Shown here one piece after another: positions 40,735 through 49,719 of a DNA stretch of 64,000 nt (its first letter is position 1; each line of letters begins with the position of its first letter). Location: NCBI GenBank assembly GCA_018436595.1, contig JAHDLC010000034.1, positions 19,048-83,047 of the forward strand, in the 5' to 3' direction. The notes under the pieces are model-generated. The model searched no databases. It was not told the origin of the DNA and saw only the letters and a program-made list of their open reading frames with translations. Position numbers and translations under genes: made by a program. The DNA is from Synergistaceae bacterium (GTDB lineage: Bacteria > Synergistota > Synergistia > Synergistales > Aminobacteriaceae).

Positions 40735-41313
40735 CTAGAAAATGGTCTGCAGGATCTGGGTCAGGATTCCGGGCTTCTGGAGGCGGGTAAGCGCTCCCTT
40801 GCCCTTGACGCCGATTTCCGCGTTGGCGATCTTGTCGCTCGATATCTGGTTGTAGCTGTCCACGTCCTGGGGACGGATGACCCCCACCACCTGGAGCTGG
40901 AGCGTTTCCTCGTGGGTGGCGATGTCCCTGGTTCCCTCGATGATGAGGTTGCCGTTCGGCAGTATGTCGGTAACCAGGCAGGTGATCTGGGTCTGGGCGG
41001 TATGGGTCCGTTCCGTGGATCCGTCGCCCTTCATGTTGCTTTTCGAGCTGAAGCCGAAGGCCTTGATGAAGTCGAAGATCCCCACGCCGTCCGCCACGTT
41101 GCTGTCGTTCGACTTGGAGACGTCGGTCTTTCCCTGGTCCTTTGTCCTCGTTCTCTCGTTCACCACTACGGTGACGATGTCCCCCACGCTGGTGGGACGC
41201 CTGTCGGCCACCCAGTTCGACCTGTCGTCCCACAGGGAACGGGCCTGGGCCTGAAAGGGCGTTGCCCCGAACAAAAGAAGCAGCGCTGCTGCCGCAAGGA
41301 TTATTTTTTTCAC
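40735..41313 (-). CDS. flgH: Flagellar L-ring protein FlgH, lacking a lipobox
   Basis: The 192-residue protein has SLWDDRSNWVADRRPTSVGD, then VVVNERTRTKDQ, LPNGNLIIEGTRDIATHEE and the QVVGVIRPQDVD segment, all FlgH. The N-terminal signal peptide (KKIILAAAALLLLFGATPFQAQA) is followed by Arg-Ser and has no cysteine, so the usual lipid anchor is missing. The GTG at 41313 overlaps the flgA stop (GTGA), with GGAGG 10 nt upstream. It builds the outer-membrane ring and implies a diderm cell. Confidence 0.93.
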   Translation of the reverse strand: MKKIILAAAALLLLFGATPFQAQARSLWDDRSNWVADRRPTSVGDIVTVVVNERTRTKDQGKTDVSKSNDSNVADGVGIFDFIKAFGFSSKSNMKGDGSTERTHTAQTQITCLVTDILPNGNLIIEGTRDIATHEETLQLQVVGVIRPQDVDSYNQISSDKIANAEIGVKGKGALTRLQKPGILTQILQTIF

Positions 41314-42230
41314 TCTGATTGCACCTCCGCACGTCCCGGCGCTACTGCCACCGCCTGGATGACCTTTCTGCTCTGCAGGTTCCGTACGCGGATGGACTCT
41401 CCTTCGCACCCGGCGTCGAGAGCCTCTCCCCGGACTTCTATGCGGAATCCCGCTTTCCTGACGGAGATGATGACGGGATCCCCTCTTTGAATTATCGGCG
41501 CGGAAGAGAATAAGTTGAGGGCTATGGGCTCACCGGCGGAAAGATTCCTCCGGGCCACTGTGCCGAGGACATCCTCCACCGCCGACGCCAGGGGCGTCGA
41601 GCGGAGAATCCTCACGGACTGGACCGTCACGTCGTCCCTGTCCAGGACCTTTCCCCGCTCCACCGGTCGGGCCGCCACCACGGCAGGACGGCTCCAGGAG
41701 AGCCTCACCGCAAGGGACCGTTCGGACCCGGTGCCGTCGTCGTATTTCAGCGTGACCGATCCCGTTCCCGGAGCGATGGAAAGAGGACCGACGGGCTTTC
41801 CGGGAGGGATGTCTCCGAGAGGCTCCGCTTCCACCTGCCATTCCCATCCTGAAAGCCGTTTGATGACCGCGGAAAGAGACTCGTCAAGGGAGACCGCCAC
41901 TTCCGGCGGCATGATGAGCTTGAGCCGGATGCCTCCGATCCCCTGTTCCGATATGGCGACAAGGAGGGCATCCCGGGTGAGGATTCCGTTCGGTGGAACG
42001 GAAAGCCTCACGGCCCCCGCTTTCCGGACAAGTTCCGGCTCACCGGTGAGAAGGGCCGCTTCGGAGAGGGGGAAGGGATCCGACGTTACGACCGGGGTTG
42101 CCCCCATTTCAAGGACAAGGTCGGCGGCAAGGACGGGAACTTCAGTGAAGAGGATCAGGAAGGCGGCCAGGAGAGGAAAAAAAAGGCGGGACCGAAATGC
42201 ATCCCGCTGTCGTTTTCTTTTTCCGTTCAC
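41310..42230 (-). CDS. flgA: Flagella basal body P-ring formation protein FlgA
   Basis: The 306-residue protein has a signal peptide (FFPLLAAFLILFTEVPVLA) and a C-terminal SAF/ChapFlgA domain: ARPVERGKVLDRDDV, VLGTVARRNLSAGEPI and GEALDAGCEGESIRVRNLQS, a classic FlgA ending. It is the periplasmic chaperone for FlgI. The start is a GTG at 42230, 8 bp after flgG; a much longer in-frame reading crosses flgG and is rejected. It overlaps flgH. Confidence 0.92.
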   Translation of the reverse strand: MNGKRKRQRDAFRSRLFFPLLAAFLILFTEVPVLAADLVLEMGATPVVTSDPFPLSEAALLTGEPELVRKAGAVRLSVPPNGILTRDALLVAISEQGIGGIRLKLIMPPEVAVSLDESLSAVIKRLSGWEWQVEAEPLGDIPPGKPVGPLSIAPGTGSVTLKYDDGTGSERSLAVRLSWSRPAVVAARPVERGKVLDRDDVTVQSVRILRSTPLASAVEDVLGTVARRNLSAGEPIALNLFSSAPIIQRGDPVIISVRKAGFRIEVRGEALDAGCEGESIRVRNLQSRKVIQAVAVAPGRAEVQSE

Positions 42231-42238
42231 GGCGGCGC

Positions 42239-43027
42239 TTACCTCTTCAGCCCGTTGGCGATGCGGAGCAGTTCGTCCGCCGTCTGAACACCCTTTGAGT
42301 TTGCCTCGTAGGCCCTCTGGGCTATGATGAGGGAGACCATTTCGTCCACCACCTGGACGTTGGACATTTCGAGGACTCCCTGGTGAAGCTGGCCGAGACC
42401 TTCTTCCCCGGGAAGTCCCGCGATGGGAGCTCCGCTGGCGGGCGTCTCGACGAAGAGGTTCTTCCCCATCGCCCTGAGGCCTCCGGGATTGACGAACCGG
42501 ACAAGTTCGATCTGGCCCACTTCCTCCGCCTCCTCCTGGCCCGCGATGCTGACCGTGACGAGGCCTTCGGGGCTGACCATGATCTCCGTGGCGTCCTCGG
42601 GGATGACAAGGGCCGGCTCGAGGAGAAGACCGTCCTCGTTGACCACCTGGCCGTCGGAATCCACGTTCCAGTTGCCCGCCCTGGTGAAGGCTATTTCGCC
42701 GTTGGGGAGGAGGACCTGGTAAAATCCGTCTCCCTCGATGGCGATGTCGAGGGGCTGTTCGGTTACCTGGAGGTTGCCCTGGCCCATGAAGCGGGAGGTT
42801 CCCACAACACGGGTTCCAAGGCCGACCTGCACGCCGTTGGGTACCATGGAGGCCGGTTCCACGGGTGCGCCTGGTTCCCGGTTGATCTGGTACAGAAGAT
42901 CGGCGAAATCCGCCCGTTTTCTTTTGAATCCGGCGGTGTTCACGTTGGCGAGGTTGTTGGTCGTGACGTCCAGGTTGGTCTGCTGGGCGATCATTCCGCT
43001 TGCGCTTGTCCACAGGGCTCTGAGCAT
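42239..43027 (-). CDS. flgG: Flagellar distal rod protein FlgG
   Basis: At 262 residues this has the standard FlgG length. The N-terminus reads MLRALWTSASGMIAQQTNLD, TTNNLANVNTAGFKR, the rod/hook family motif, and the C-terminus ends NVQVVDEMVSLIIAQRAYEA. It forms the distal rod that crosses the P and L rings encoded just downstream. It is 16 bp after flgF. Confidence 0.96.
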   Translation of the reverse strand: MLRALWTSASGMIAQQTNLDVTTNNLANVNTAGFKRKRADFADLLYQINREPGAPVEPASMVPNGVQVGLGTRVVGTSRFMGQGNLQVTEQPLDIAIEGDGFYQVLLPNGEIAFTRAGNWNVDSDGQVVNEDGLLLEPALVIPEDATEIMVSPEGLVTVSIAGQEEAEEVGQIELVRFVNPGGLRAMGKNLFVETPASGAPIAGLPGEEGLGQLHQGVLEMSNVQVVDEMVSLIIAQRAYEANSKGVQTADELLRIANGLKR

Positions 43028-43043
43028 ATTTTTCTCCCTCCCG

Positions 43044-43859
43044 CTAGCTGGTCCTGCCGAAGGACGTGATCAGCTTGCCTGTCAGTTCGTCATGGGTCAT
43101 GAGGGTCTTTGACGACGCCTCGTAGGCCCGCTGGGCTTCCACCATCCGCACCATTTCCTCCACCACGTTGACGTTGGACATCTCCAGCGCACCGGGTTCA
43201 AGGGTTATCTGCTCCGGCTCGAGGGCTGCGGGAGCCCCGGAATTCTCCGTGGCCTCGAGGGTCGTCCTGCCCGCCTGCCGGAGGTAGGTGGGATTGGGAA
43301 AGGTCACCACCTGGAGCACGTCGACCGCTTCTCCATCGGCGATGATCTGGCCGCCTCCGCCGATGGCCACCCGGGCGGCGTCTCCGAACTCCACCGGGCC
43401 CCCGTCGCCCAGAACCAGGAGGCCGTCATGGGTGACGAGCTGCCCCTCGGGGCTCCGCTGAAAATGGCCCGACCTGGTATAGAAGATGTTTCCGGCGCCG
43501 TCCTGGACGGTAAAGTAGCCTTCGCCGACGATCGCCGCGTCGAGGGGGGCATCGGTCACCTGGAGGGCCCCCTCCTCGGTGCTCATGTAAGTTTCGGACA
43601 TGACGTTCGCGAGGCTGAGGTCGCCGATGAGGAACTTTCCCCTGAAGCCGAGCTGGAAGGGGGCGGACACGAGCTTGATGGATCCGTCTTCGGAAGGTTT
43701 TTCCACACGGTCCATGAGCACTTCGGGGAAGGACTTGTTGACGGGGATGCGCTTCCGGAATCCCGATGAGCTGACGTTTGCCAGGTTGTTGGCCGTCACG
43801 TCGTGCATGGTTTCCTGCACGATCATGGCTGAAGCGGCCGCGTAAAGGCCTCGGTGCAT
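43044..43859 (-). CDS. flgF: Flagellar rod protein FlgF (FlgG-like)
   Basis: The protein is 271 aa from ATG 43859 (MHRGLYAAASAMIVQETMHD), preceded by GGGAGG. It has TANNLANVSSSGFRKR and the C-terminal NVNVVEEMVRMVEAQRAYEA. It could equally be named a flagellar hook-basal body protein, since FlgF and FlgG are close relatives; position before a clear FlgG supports FlgF (proximal rod). The frame extends upstream into non-conserved proline-rich sequence, which is rejected. Confidence 0.9.
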   Translation of the reverse strand: MHRGLYAAASAMIVQETMHDVTANNLANVSSSGFRKRIPVNKSFPEVLMDRVEKPSEDGSIKLVSAPFQLGFRGKFLIGDLSLANVMSETYMSTEEGALQVTDAPLDAAIVGEGYFTVQDGAGNIFYTRSGHFQRSPEGQLVTHDGLLVLGDGGPVEFGDAARVAIGGGGQIIADGEAVDVLQVVTFPNPTYLRQAGRTTLEATENSGAPAALEPEQITLEPGALEMSNVNVVEEMVRMVEAQRAYEASSKTLMTHDELTGKLITSFGRTS

Positions 43860-43941
43860 GAAATTCCCTCCCGGTGGGCTCTGCGGAGGCGGGGGCCGCC
43901 GATCCTTCCGGATCAATCCGTCCCCGCCCGACCGCCGGGGA

Positions 43942-44988
43942 TCAGAATTTCCGTCGTCTGCCCTTTCTTTTGTTGACGAGAATGCCGCTCCTTCCCAGGG
44001 CCTGGAGCTTGTCGATCTCGGCAAGGGCCTTGCCCGTGCCGAGGGCGACGCATTCCATGGGATCGTCCGCCGTGAAGCAGTTGATGCCCGTGTGCCTGGT
44101 GATGAGCTCGGGGAGGCCTCTCAGCAGCGAACCGCCGCCCGTGAGGACGATTCCCCTGTCTATTATATCGGCGGAGAGTTCCGGCGGCGTTAGCTCCAGA
44201 ACATTCCGAACTCCATCGATCAATGACTGGACCATCTCGCCGATGGCCATGGAGACGCTGGCGCTGGAGACCTCGATCTGCCTGGGAAGGCCCTGGACAA
44301 GGTCCCGCCCCTTGAGAACCATCAATGTCTCCTCTTCTTCCTGGAGGCAGGTTCCGATCATGATCTTGAGGTTTTCCGCGGTCTGTTCGCCGATGGCGAG
44401 GCTGTACTGCTTCCGAAGGTAGCGCATGATGCCTTCGTCGAAACGGTCGCCCCCGATGCGGAGGGACTTGGACACCACGATGCCCCCGAGGGATATGACG
44501 GCGATGTCTGTGGTGCCGCCGCCGATATCCACCACCATTTTGCCCCGGGGCTCTTCCACGTTGAGATTTGCCCCTATAGCGGCTGCCATGGGCTCTTCGA
44601 TGAGGTAGGCTTCCTTGGCTCCCACTTCCACGGCGGCCTCGAGGACCGCCCGGCGCTCAACGTCGGTGGCTCCTGACGGGACGCAGATCATGACCCGGTT
44701 GCGGAAGAAGCGGCTGAAGCCCCGCTGGACCCGGCGCATGAAGTGGTGCAGCATGGCTTCCGTCATGGTATAGTCTGCGATGACGCCGTCCCGCAGCGGG
44801 CGCACCGATGTAATGCTTCCCGGTGTACGGCCCACCATGTTCTTGGCCTCGTAGCCCACGGCGAGAATTTTTCCGGTATCAAGGTCCACGGCCACCACGG
44901 AGGGTTCCCTCAGGACGATACCCTTGTTTTTCACATAAATTAGTACGGTTGCTGTTCCAAGGTCTATTCCAATATCCGTTCCAAACAC
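43942..44988 (-). CDS. mreB: Rod-shape-determining protein MreB
   Basis: The 348-residue actin homologue has the phosphate-1 motif GIDLGTATVLIYVK, PSVVAVD, VVDIGGGTTDIAVISLGG, IGGDRFDEGIMRY and the adenosine motif VLTGGGSLLRGL. It organises side-wall synthesis. The start is GTG 44988 with AGGAGG 8 nt upstream; upstream codons do not resemble MreB. mreC/mreD do not follow, so this copy stands alone between truA and the flg genes; a link to flagellar genes is seen in several phyla. Confidence 0.95.
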   Translation of the reverse strand: MFGTDIGIDLGTATVLIYVKNKGIVLREPSVVAVDLDTGKILAVGYEAKNMVGRTPGSITSVRPLRDGVIADYTMTEAMLHHFMRRVQRGFSRFFRNRVMICVPSGATDVERRAVLEAAVEVGAKEAYLIEEPMAAAIGANLNVEEPRGKMVVDIGGGTTDIAVISLGGIVVSKSLRIGGDRFDEGIMRYLRKQYSLAIGEQTAENLKIMIGTCLQEEEETLMVLKGRDLVQGLPRQIEVSSASVSMAIGEMVQSLIDGVRNVLELTPPELSADIIDRGIVLTGGGSLLRGLPELITRHTGINCFTADDPMECVALGTGKALAEIDKLQALGRSGILVNKRKGRRRKF

Positions 44989-45084
44989 GGCGTCTTCCTC
45001 CTTTGGACGACGAAAAGCATGTTTCGGGGGTTCCCCACGTCTCCCCTTTCCGGCCATGAATCTCCGGATTTTCAAACGACTGGT

Positions 45085-45852
45085 CTATTCTACCCTGTAC
45101 GGGCCGAATGGGGTACCCTCCCCATAGCCCACTTTCCACAAGTACAAACCCTCGGCGGGAGCGGTCATGGCCGAGTGCTCCCTTGCCTGCCCCCCGAGAA
45201 GGGACTTCAGCCATTCTACTGATTTTTTCCCCCGCCCGACGGCGTTCAGGTTTCCCGCCATGATGCGGACCATATTGGTGAGAAAGGCGTTCCCCCTGAC
45301 GGTGAATACGGCGAGGCTTCCCTTTCTCCTGACGGAAGCGCGGTGGATGGTCCGGACAGTCCGGTCCGGGCATTCCGCCGTTTTGCAGAACGCCCGGAAG
45401 TCATGGTCGCCCTCGAAAAGGGCGCAGGCCCGCCGTACTTCCTCGAAATCCCACCGGAAGCGGTTCCACCAGACACGGCCGTGGAGAAAGGGAGGAAGGG
45501 CGTTTCCGTGCCAGATGAAGAACCGGTATTCTCGCCAGAGGGCGTGGCGCCGGGCGTCGAACCCCGGCAGGACCCTGGCCGTCTCGAGGACGGATATGTC
45601 GGGGGGCAGGCGGAAGTTGGCCGCCAGAACGAGCTTGTCGGGGCGCCACTGCTTCTCCAGTTCGAAGGAGATCACCTGCCCGCAGGCATGGACCCCGGCG
45701 TCGGTCCGGCCTGCGGCGGTGACGGTGACGGGTTTTCCCTCGAGGGCGGCCAGGCTTTCCTCTATTTTTTCCTGGACGCCCGTGCCCATGGCCTGCCGCT
45801 GCCATCCGGAATAGGCCGTTCCCATGTAGCCGACCCGGGCTGCGTATCGCAT
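45085..45852 (-). CDS. truA: tRNA pseudouridine synthase A
   Basis: The 255-residue protein has the catalytic aspartate in AAGRTDAGVHACGQVISFE, WREYRFFIWHG and FLTNMVRIMAGNL. It modifies positions 38-40 in the anticodon arm. ATG 45852 overlaps the ecfT stop by 1 nt. The order ecfA1-ecfA2-ecfT-truA after rplQ is common in bacteria with ECF transporters. Confidence 0.95.
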   Translation of the reverse strand: MRYAARVGYMGTAYSGWQRQAMGTGVQEKIEESLAALEGKPVTVTAAGRTDAGVHACGQVISFELEKQWRPDKLVLAANFRLPPDISVLETARVLPGFDARRHALWREYRFFIWHGNALPPFLHGRVWWNRFRWDFEEVRRACALFEGDHDFRAFCKTAECPDRTVRTIHRASVRRKGSLAVFTVRGNAFLTNMVRIMAGNLNAVGRGKKSVEWLKSLLGGQAREHSAMTAPAEGLYLWKVGYGEGTPFGPYRVE

Positions 45853-46661
45853 CAGGCGAGGCTCCGGTCGATGGTGACGAGAAGAATGACCACGGCGGGG
45901 ACCAGGAGAAGGGCCGCCGTATCGGTCCCCTTCCATGCGAGGGGGGACATGCGGGTCCTGCCCGCTCCGCCCCGGTAACACCGGGCTTCCATGGCCACGG
46001 CGAGGTCTTCCGCCCGCTGGAAGACGATGACGAAGAGCGGTATGAGCACCGGGAGAAAGGCCTTCAGCCGCTTCCACAGGCCGCCCCGGTCAAAGGAGGC
46101 GCCCCGGGCGAGCTGGGCTTTCATGATGCGGTCCGTTTCGTCAAGAAGGGTCGGGATGAACCGGAGAGCGATGGTCATCATCATGGCCAGTTCATGGGCG
46201 GGAAAGCCGAACCGGGTGAAGGGGGAAAAGAGCCGTTCCAGCCCGTCGGCCAGTTCCATGGGCCTGGTGGTCAGGGTGAGAAAGGAGGCGAACAGTACAA
46301 GGAACAGGAGGCGGAGTCCCATGTAGACTGCAAGTACAAGTCCCTCCCGGGATATGGTGACGATGCCGAGGGAGAGAAGCGGTGTCCCAGAAGTAAAGAA
46401 AATATGAATCGAGGCGGTGAAAAGCACCAGGATAAGGACGGGTTTCGCCGACCGCAGGACGAGCCTGAAGGGAAGCCGGGCGGCGGCGGTCAGGCACGCG
46501 AGAAGGACACCCCATACAGAAAAGACGGCGGGATGTTTCGCGAGAAAAACGCCGGTCAGCAGGACGAGGACGGCAATGATTTTGCACCGGGGGTCGAGTC
46601 GGTGCACCGGTGATTCCGAGGGAACGTACTGGCCGAAGGTAAGATGGTTGAAGAATTTCAT
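45852..46661 (-). CDS. ecfT: Energy-coupling factor transporter transmembrane protein EcfT
   Basis: The 269-residue membrane protein starts HLTFGQYVPSESPVHRLDPR, the EcfT signature, and has about five to six hydrophobic segments. It carries the coupling motifs ARGA (SFDRGG context) and ALRFIPTLLDETDRIMKAQLARG, which contact the ATPases. It links the two Ecf ATPases with vitamin-specific S components that are not coded here. It overlaps ecfA2 (ATGA). Confidence 0.94.
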   Translation of the reverse strand: MKFFNHLTFGQYVPSESPVHRLDPRCKIIAVLVLLTGVFLAKHPAVFSVWGVLLACLTAAARLPFRLVLRSAKPVLILVLFTASIHIFFTSGTPLLSLGIVTISREGLVLAVYMGLRLLFLVLFASFLTLTTRPMELADGLERLFSPFTRFGFPAHELAMMMTIALRFIPTLLDETDRIMKAQLARGASFDRGGLWKRLKAFLPVLIPLFVIVFQRAEDLAVAMEARCYRGGAGRTRMSPLAWKGTDTAALLLVPAVVILLVTIDRSLA

Positions 46662-47497
46662 TTCTGACTCCCGAAGAGGGCGGATTTGATTTCTTTCCAG
46701 TCCCAGGTGAGGGGAACATCTTTTCCCCGTTCCCGGAGGGCGGCGGACAGGGCGGCAATCTCGGGAAGCTGCAGTCCCGGCACGGGATGGGACCTGAGAT
46801 GATCCAGCACCGCGGCAGGGGTGTCGCAGACGGTCCGGCGGCCCCCGTCCAGGACGAGGATGCGGTCGCTCATCTGGAGAGCGATGTCAAGGTCGTGGGT
46901 GACCAGCAGGATGCCCATTCCCTCCTTCCGGAGGCCGGACAGCAGGCGGGTGAGTTCCTTCCGGGAAAAGGAGTCGAGGCCAGCGGTGGGCTCGTCGAGA
47001 ACGAGGTAGTCAGGCAGGGAGGACAGGACGGAAGCGATGGCGGCCTTCCGCTTTTCTCCCCCTGAAAGGTGGAAGGGGCTTCTTCCGAGGCATCCCTCGT
47101 CAAGTCCCACCTGGGCGGCGGCGGCGGCGACCCGCCCCGGAATGTCCTGCTCGGGAACGCCCCAGTTCCGGGGAGCGAAGGCGAGTTCGTCACTGACCGT
47201 TTCAGCGAAGAGCTGCTGTTCGGGGTACTGGAACACCAGGCCGACCTTCCGGCGGATGTCCCGGAGGCTCGGGCTTTTTTCCTTTACTTCCAGGCCGTCG
47301 ATGAAAATCTCCCCCTCCATGGGAAGGAGAATCCCGTTGAGGTGCTGGGCGAGGGTCGACTTGCCGCTTCCCGTATGGCCCACCACGGAGAACCATGTTC
47401 CTGCGGGAAACTTGAAGGAGATGTCCCGGAGAGCGTGGGTTTCAAGGGGGGTTCCCGGGTGGTAGGTATGGCCCAGGCCCGAAACGATTATTGACAT
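46658..47497 (-). CDS. ecfA2: Energy-coupling factor transporter ATPase EcfA2
   Basis: The 279-residue ABC ATPase has Walker A VVGHTGSGKSTLAQHLNG, Q-loop FQYPEQQLFAETV, signature LSGGEKRKAAIA and Walker B YLVLDEPTAGLD. FQYPE is typical of EcfA proteins. It overlaps the ecfA1 3' end by 10 bp and pairs with ecfA1. Confidence 0.93.
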   Translation of the reverse strand: MSIIVSGLGHTYHPGTPLETHALRDISFKFPAGTWFSVVGHTGSGKSTLAQHLNGILLPMEGEIFIDGLEVKEKSPSLRDIRRKVGLVFQYPEQQLFAETVSDELAFAPRNWGVPEQDIPGRVAAAAAQVGLDEGCLGRSPFHLSGGEKRKAAIASVLSSLPDYLVLDEPTAGLDSFSRKELTRLLSGLRKEGMGILLVTHDLDIALQMSDRILVLDGGRRTVCDTPAAVLDHLRSHPVPGLQLPEIAALSAALRERGKDVPLTWDWKEIKSALFGSQK

Positions 47498-48333
47498 AGC
47501 GCGTCGGCCATGGCCGCCACCGTCGGCACGGGGGGCACGGAACGCCCCTCCGCCCTGAGGTCACGCCAGAAGGACACAAGAGGGGGTATGTCGAGCCCCC
47601 ACTCTTTGAAGGGAAGGTCGGAGAGAAAAAGGGCGGAAACGGTTCCCTCCCATGCAATCTCTCCCCTGTGAAGGATAATCGCCCGATCGCAGGAAAGAAT
47701 CTCCTCCAGCCGGTGGGTGATGGAGACGATGGTCTTGCCGGAGGCGTGAAGGTTCCGGAGTACCCGGAGGAGTTCCGCCCGGCCGGCGGGGTCGAGCATG
47801 GCCGTGGGTTCGTCGAGGACGAGGCACGGGGTATCCATGGCGAGGGCCCCTGCCACGGCGAGGCGCTGTTTTTCTCCTCCCGAGAGGGTGTAGGTGGGTT
47901 TTTTTCTTTTTTCGAGCAGTCCGGCCACGGCAAGGGCAACCTCCACCCGCTGGACGATTTCATCCGGGGGGACGCCCTGGTTTTCCGGTCCGAAGGCCGC
48001 GTCTTCCTCCACCACGGTTCCGACTATCTGGTTCTCGGGGTTCTGAAAGACCATGGCGACGGTGCTCCGTATAGGGAAGACGTTTTTCTCATCCCGGGTG
48101 GAAAGGCCATACACAAGACAATCGCCCTGCGAGGGTACCAGCAGGGCGTTCAGGTGCTTTGCAAGGGTTGATTTGCCTGATCCGTTGCTTCCGAGAAGCG
48201 CCACCCACTCCCCCTCGTATATGGAAAGCGTCACGTTCCGCAGGGCGGGGCTGGCGCAGCCGGAGCCGCCGGCCGCTCCTCCGGGATAGACGAAAGTCAC
48301 ATCCCGGAGTTCGCATACCGTTTTTCGGGGCAT
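47488..48333 (-). CDS. ecfA1: Energy-coupling factor transporter ATPase EcfA1
   Basis: The 281-residue ABC ATPase has Walker A LLGSNGSGKSTLAKHLNALL, Q-loop FQNPENQIVGTVVEEDAAFG, signature LSGGEKQRLAVAGAL and Walker B CLVLDEPTAMLD. FQNPENQIV identifies the EcfA1 type. It starts 2 bp after rplQ, so it is expressed with the ribosomal genes. Confidence 0.94.
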   Translation of the reverse strand: MPRKTVCELRDVTFVYPGGAAGGSGCASPALRNVTLSIYEGEWVALLGSNGSGKSTLAKHLNALLVPSQGDCLVYGLSTRDEKNVFPIRSTVAMVFQNPENQIVGTVVEEDAAFGPENQGVPPDEIVQRVEVALAVAGLLEKRKKPTYTLSGGEKQRLAVAGALAMDTPCLVLDEPTAMLDPAGRAELLRVLRNLHASGKTIVSITHRLEEILSCDRAIILHRGEIAWEGTVSALFLSDLPFKEWGLDIPPLVSFWRDLRAEGRSVPPVPTVAAMADALCQ

Positions 48334-48335
48334 AA

Positions 48336-48689
48336 TCAGTCGACCAGGGCTATGACCGCCATGGGGGAGCCGTCTCCGTGACGGTTCCCTGTCTTGATGA
48401 TGCGGGTATATCCGCCCGGACGGCTTGCATACCGCTTCGCAAGGTCTTCGAAAAGCTTGATGGCGGCTTCCTTGTGGGCCATCTTGGATCGGACGATGCG
48501 CCGGTCGTGGATGGTGCCGCCCTTGGCCCGGGTGATGAGCCGCTCGGCGTACCGGCGGAGCTCCTTGGCCCGGGTGACGGTGGTGGTGATGCTTTCTTCA
48601 AGGAAAAGGCTGGCCGCCATGTTGGACAGCATGGCCTTTCTGTGGCTGCCATACCGGCCGAGCGTCCGGCTATCCATACGATGTCTCAT
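48336..48689 (-). CDS. rplQ: 50S ribosomal protein L17
   Basis: The 117-residue protein starts MRHRMDSRTLGRYGSHRKAM with the bL17 signature (RLGR-type start, then ITTTVTRAKELRRYAERLIT). It ends at the typical GGYTRI...MAVIALVD. It is the last ribosomal gene of the alpha operon, 5 bp after rpoA. Confidence 0.97.
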   Translation of the reverse strand: MRHRMDSRTLGRYGSHRKAMLSNMAASLFLEESITTTVTRAKELRRYAERLITRAKGGTIHDRRIVRSKMAHKEAAIKLFEDLAKRYASRPGGYTRIIKTGNRHGDGSPMAVIALVD

Positions 48690-48694
48690 GGAAA

Positions 48695-49708
48695 TTAATC
48701 CTCCTTAGTTGACTTTGTTTCGCCCTTTTCGCTCGAGATGACGGCTCCGAGCTTTTCCATTTTCTCTTCGATCTCCCGGAGGGAAATCTTGCCGAGGTTG
48801 CGGATCTTCAGCAGGTCTTCCCTGGTTTTGCTCATGAGGTCGCCTATGGTGTGGATTCCGCCCCTGAGCAGGCAGTTTTCGCTGCGGATGGAGAGTTCGA
48901 GATCACGGACGGGACGGGCGAGGTAATCATCCTCTTCGCCGGACCGTTCCGCGGCCGCCTCGGCACCGCCGTGGGAAACCGGCGTGTCCTGTTCGGCCCT
49001 TTCGTCGGGGTGTTTCTTCTCCATGTCCTCCACGAAGTTCGAGAAGTATCCTCTCAGGATCTTCGAGGCTTCGCACACGGTGGACTCCGGCGAATGGACG
49101 CCGTTGGTCCAGACCTGGAGCACGAGCCGCTCGTAGTCAGTCCGCTGGCCGACCCGGGCTGCCTCCACATCGTAATTCACCTTCAGGACGGGCGAAAAGA
49201 TGGCGTCAACCATGAGGGCGTCCACGGGAAGGTAGGGGGGGCGGGGCCGTTCCATTGAAGCGTACCCCACGCCCTGTTCAACGTAGATCTGCATGGAAAG
49301 CCTGCCGCCTTCCTCCATGGTGCAGATGGGTGCGTCAGGCCTGACGAATTCCACTTCGCTGTCGGGCTGGATGTCGGCGGCCGTCACGGTGCCCGCGCCT
49401 TCCGCTTCCAGGTGGAGAACCCGTACTTCACTGCTGAAGGAGCGCACCGGGACATGCTTAAGGTTCAGCAGGATCTCGATGACATCTTCCCGGACTCCGG
49501 GGATGGTGCTGAACTCATGGAGCACGCCGTCTATGCGGACGGACGATATGGCCGCACCCCTGATCGAGGAAAGGAGAACCCTGCGGAGCGAATTGCCAAG
49601 GGTAGCTCCATATCCACGCTCAAGGGGTTCAATATGAACCTTCGCGAAGGTGGCAGTGCTTTCCTCGATTCGGATTTCAGGCCGCATATGTTCCAAGGTT
49701 TCCAACAC
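48695..49708 (-). CDS. rpoA: DNA-directed RNA polymerase subunit alpha
   Basis: The 337-residue protein has the N-terminal dimerisation domain (LERGYGATLGNSLRRVLLSS) and a C-terminal DNA-binding domain (LELSIRSENCLLRGGIHTIG, then DLLKIRNLGKISLREIEEK), separated by an acidic linker near residues 235-265. The start is taken as GTG 49708 (MLETLEHMRPEI), matching family N-termini; an ATG seven codons later is possible. Confidence 0.96.
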   Translation of the reverse strand: MLETLEHMRPEIRIEESTATFAKVHIEPLERGYGATLGNSLRRVLLSSIRGAAISSVRIDGVLHEFSTIPGVREDVIEILLNLKHVPVRSFSSEVRVLHLEAEGAGTVTAADIQPDSEVEFVRPDAPICTMEEGGRLSMQIYVEQGVGYASMERPRPPYLPVDALMVDAIFSPVLKVNYDVEAARVGQRTDYERLVLQVWTNGVHSPESTVCEASKILRGYFSNFVEDMEKKHPDERAEQDTPVSHGGAEAAAERSGEEDDYLARPVRDLELSIRSENCLLRGGIHTIGDLMSKTREDLLKIRNLGKISLREIEEKMEKLGAVISSEKGETKSTKED

Positions 49709-49719
49709 CTTTCACGCCA

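Noticed and set aside
41310..43013. 567-codon frame as a long flgA
   Set aside because: Its first 260 codons run through flgG in another frame and give low-complexity Arg/Gly/Pro sequence. The flgA signal peptide begins only after the GTG at 42230.
44989..45075. Longer MreB start
   Set aside because: The extra 29 codons show no MreB similarity, and AGGAGG stands 8 nt before the GTG at 44988.
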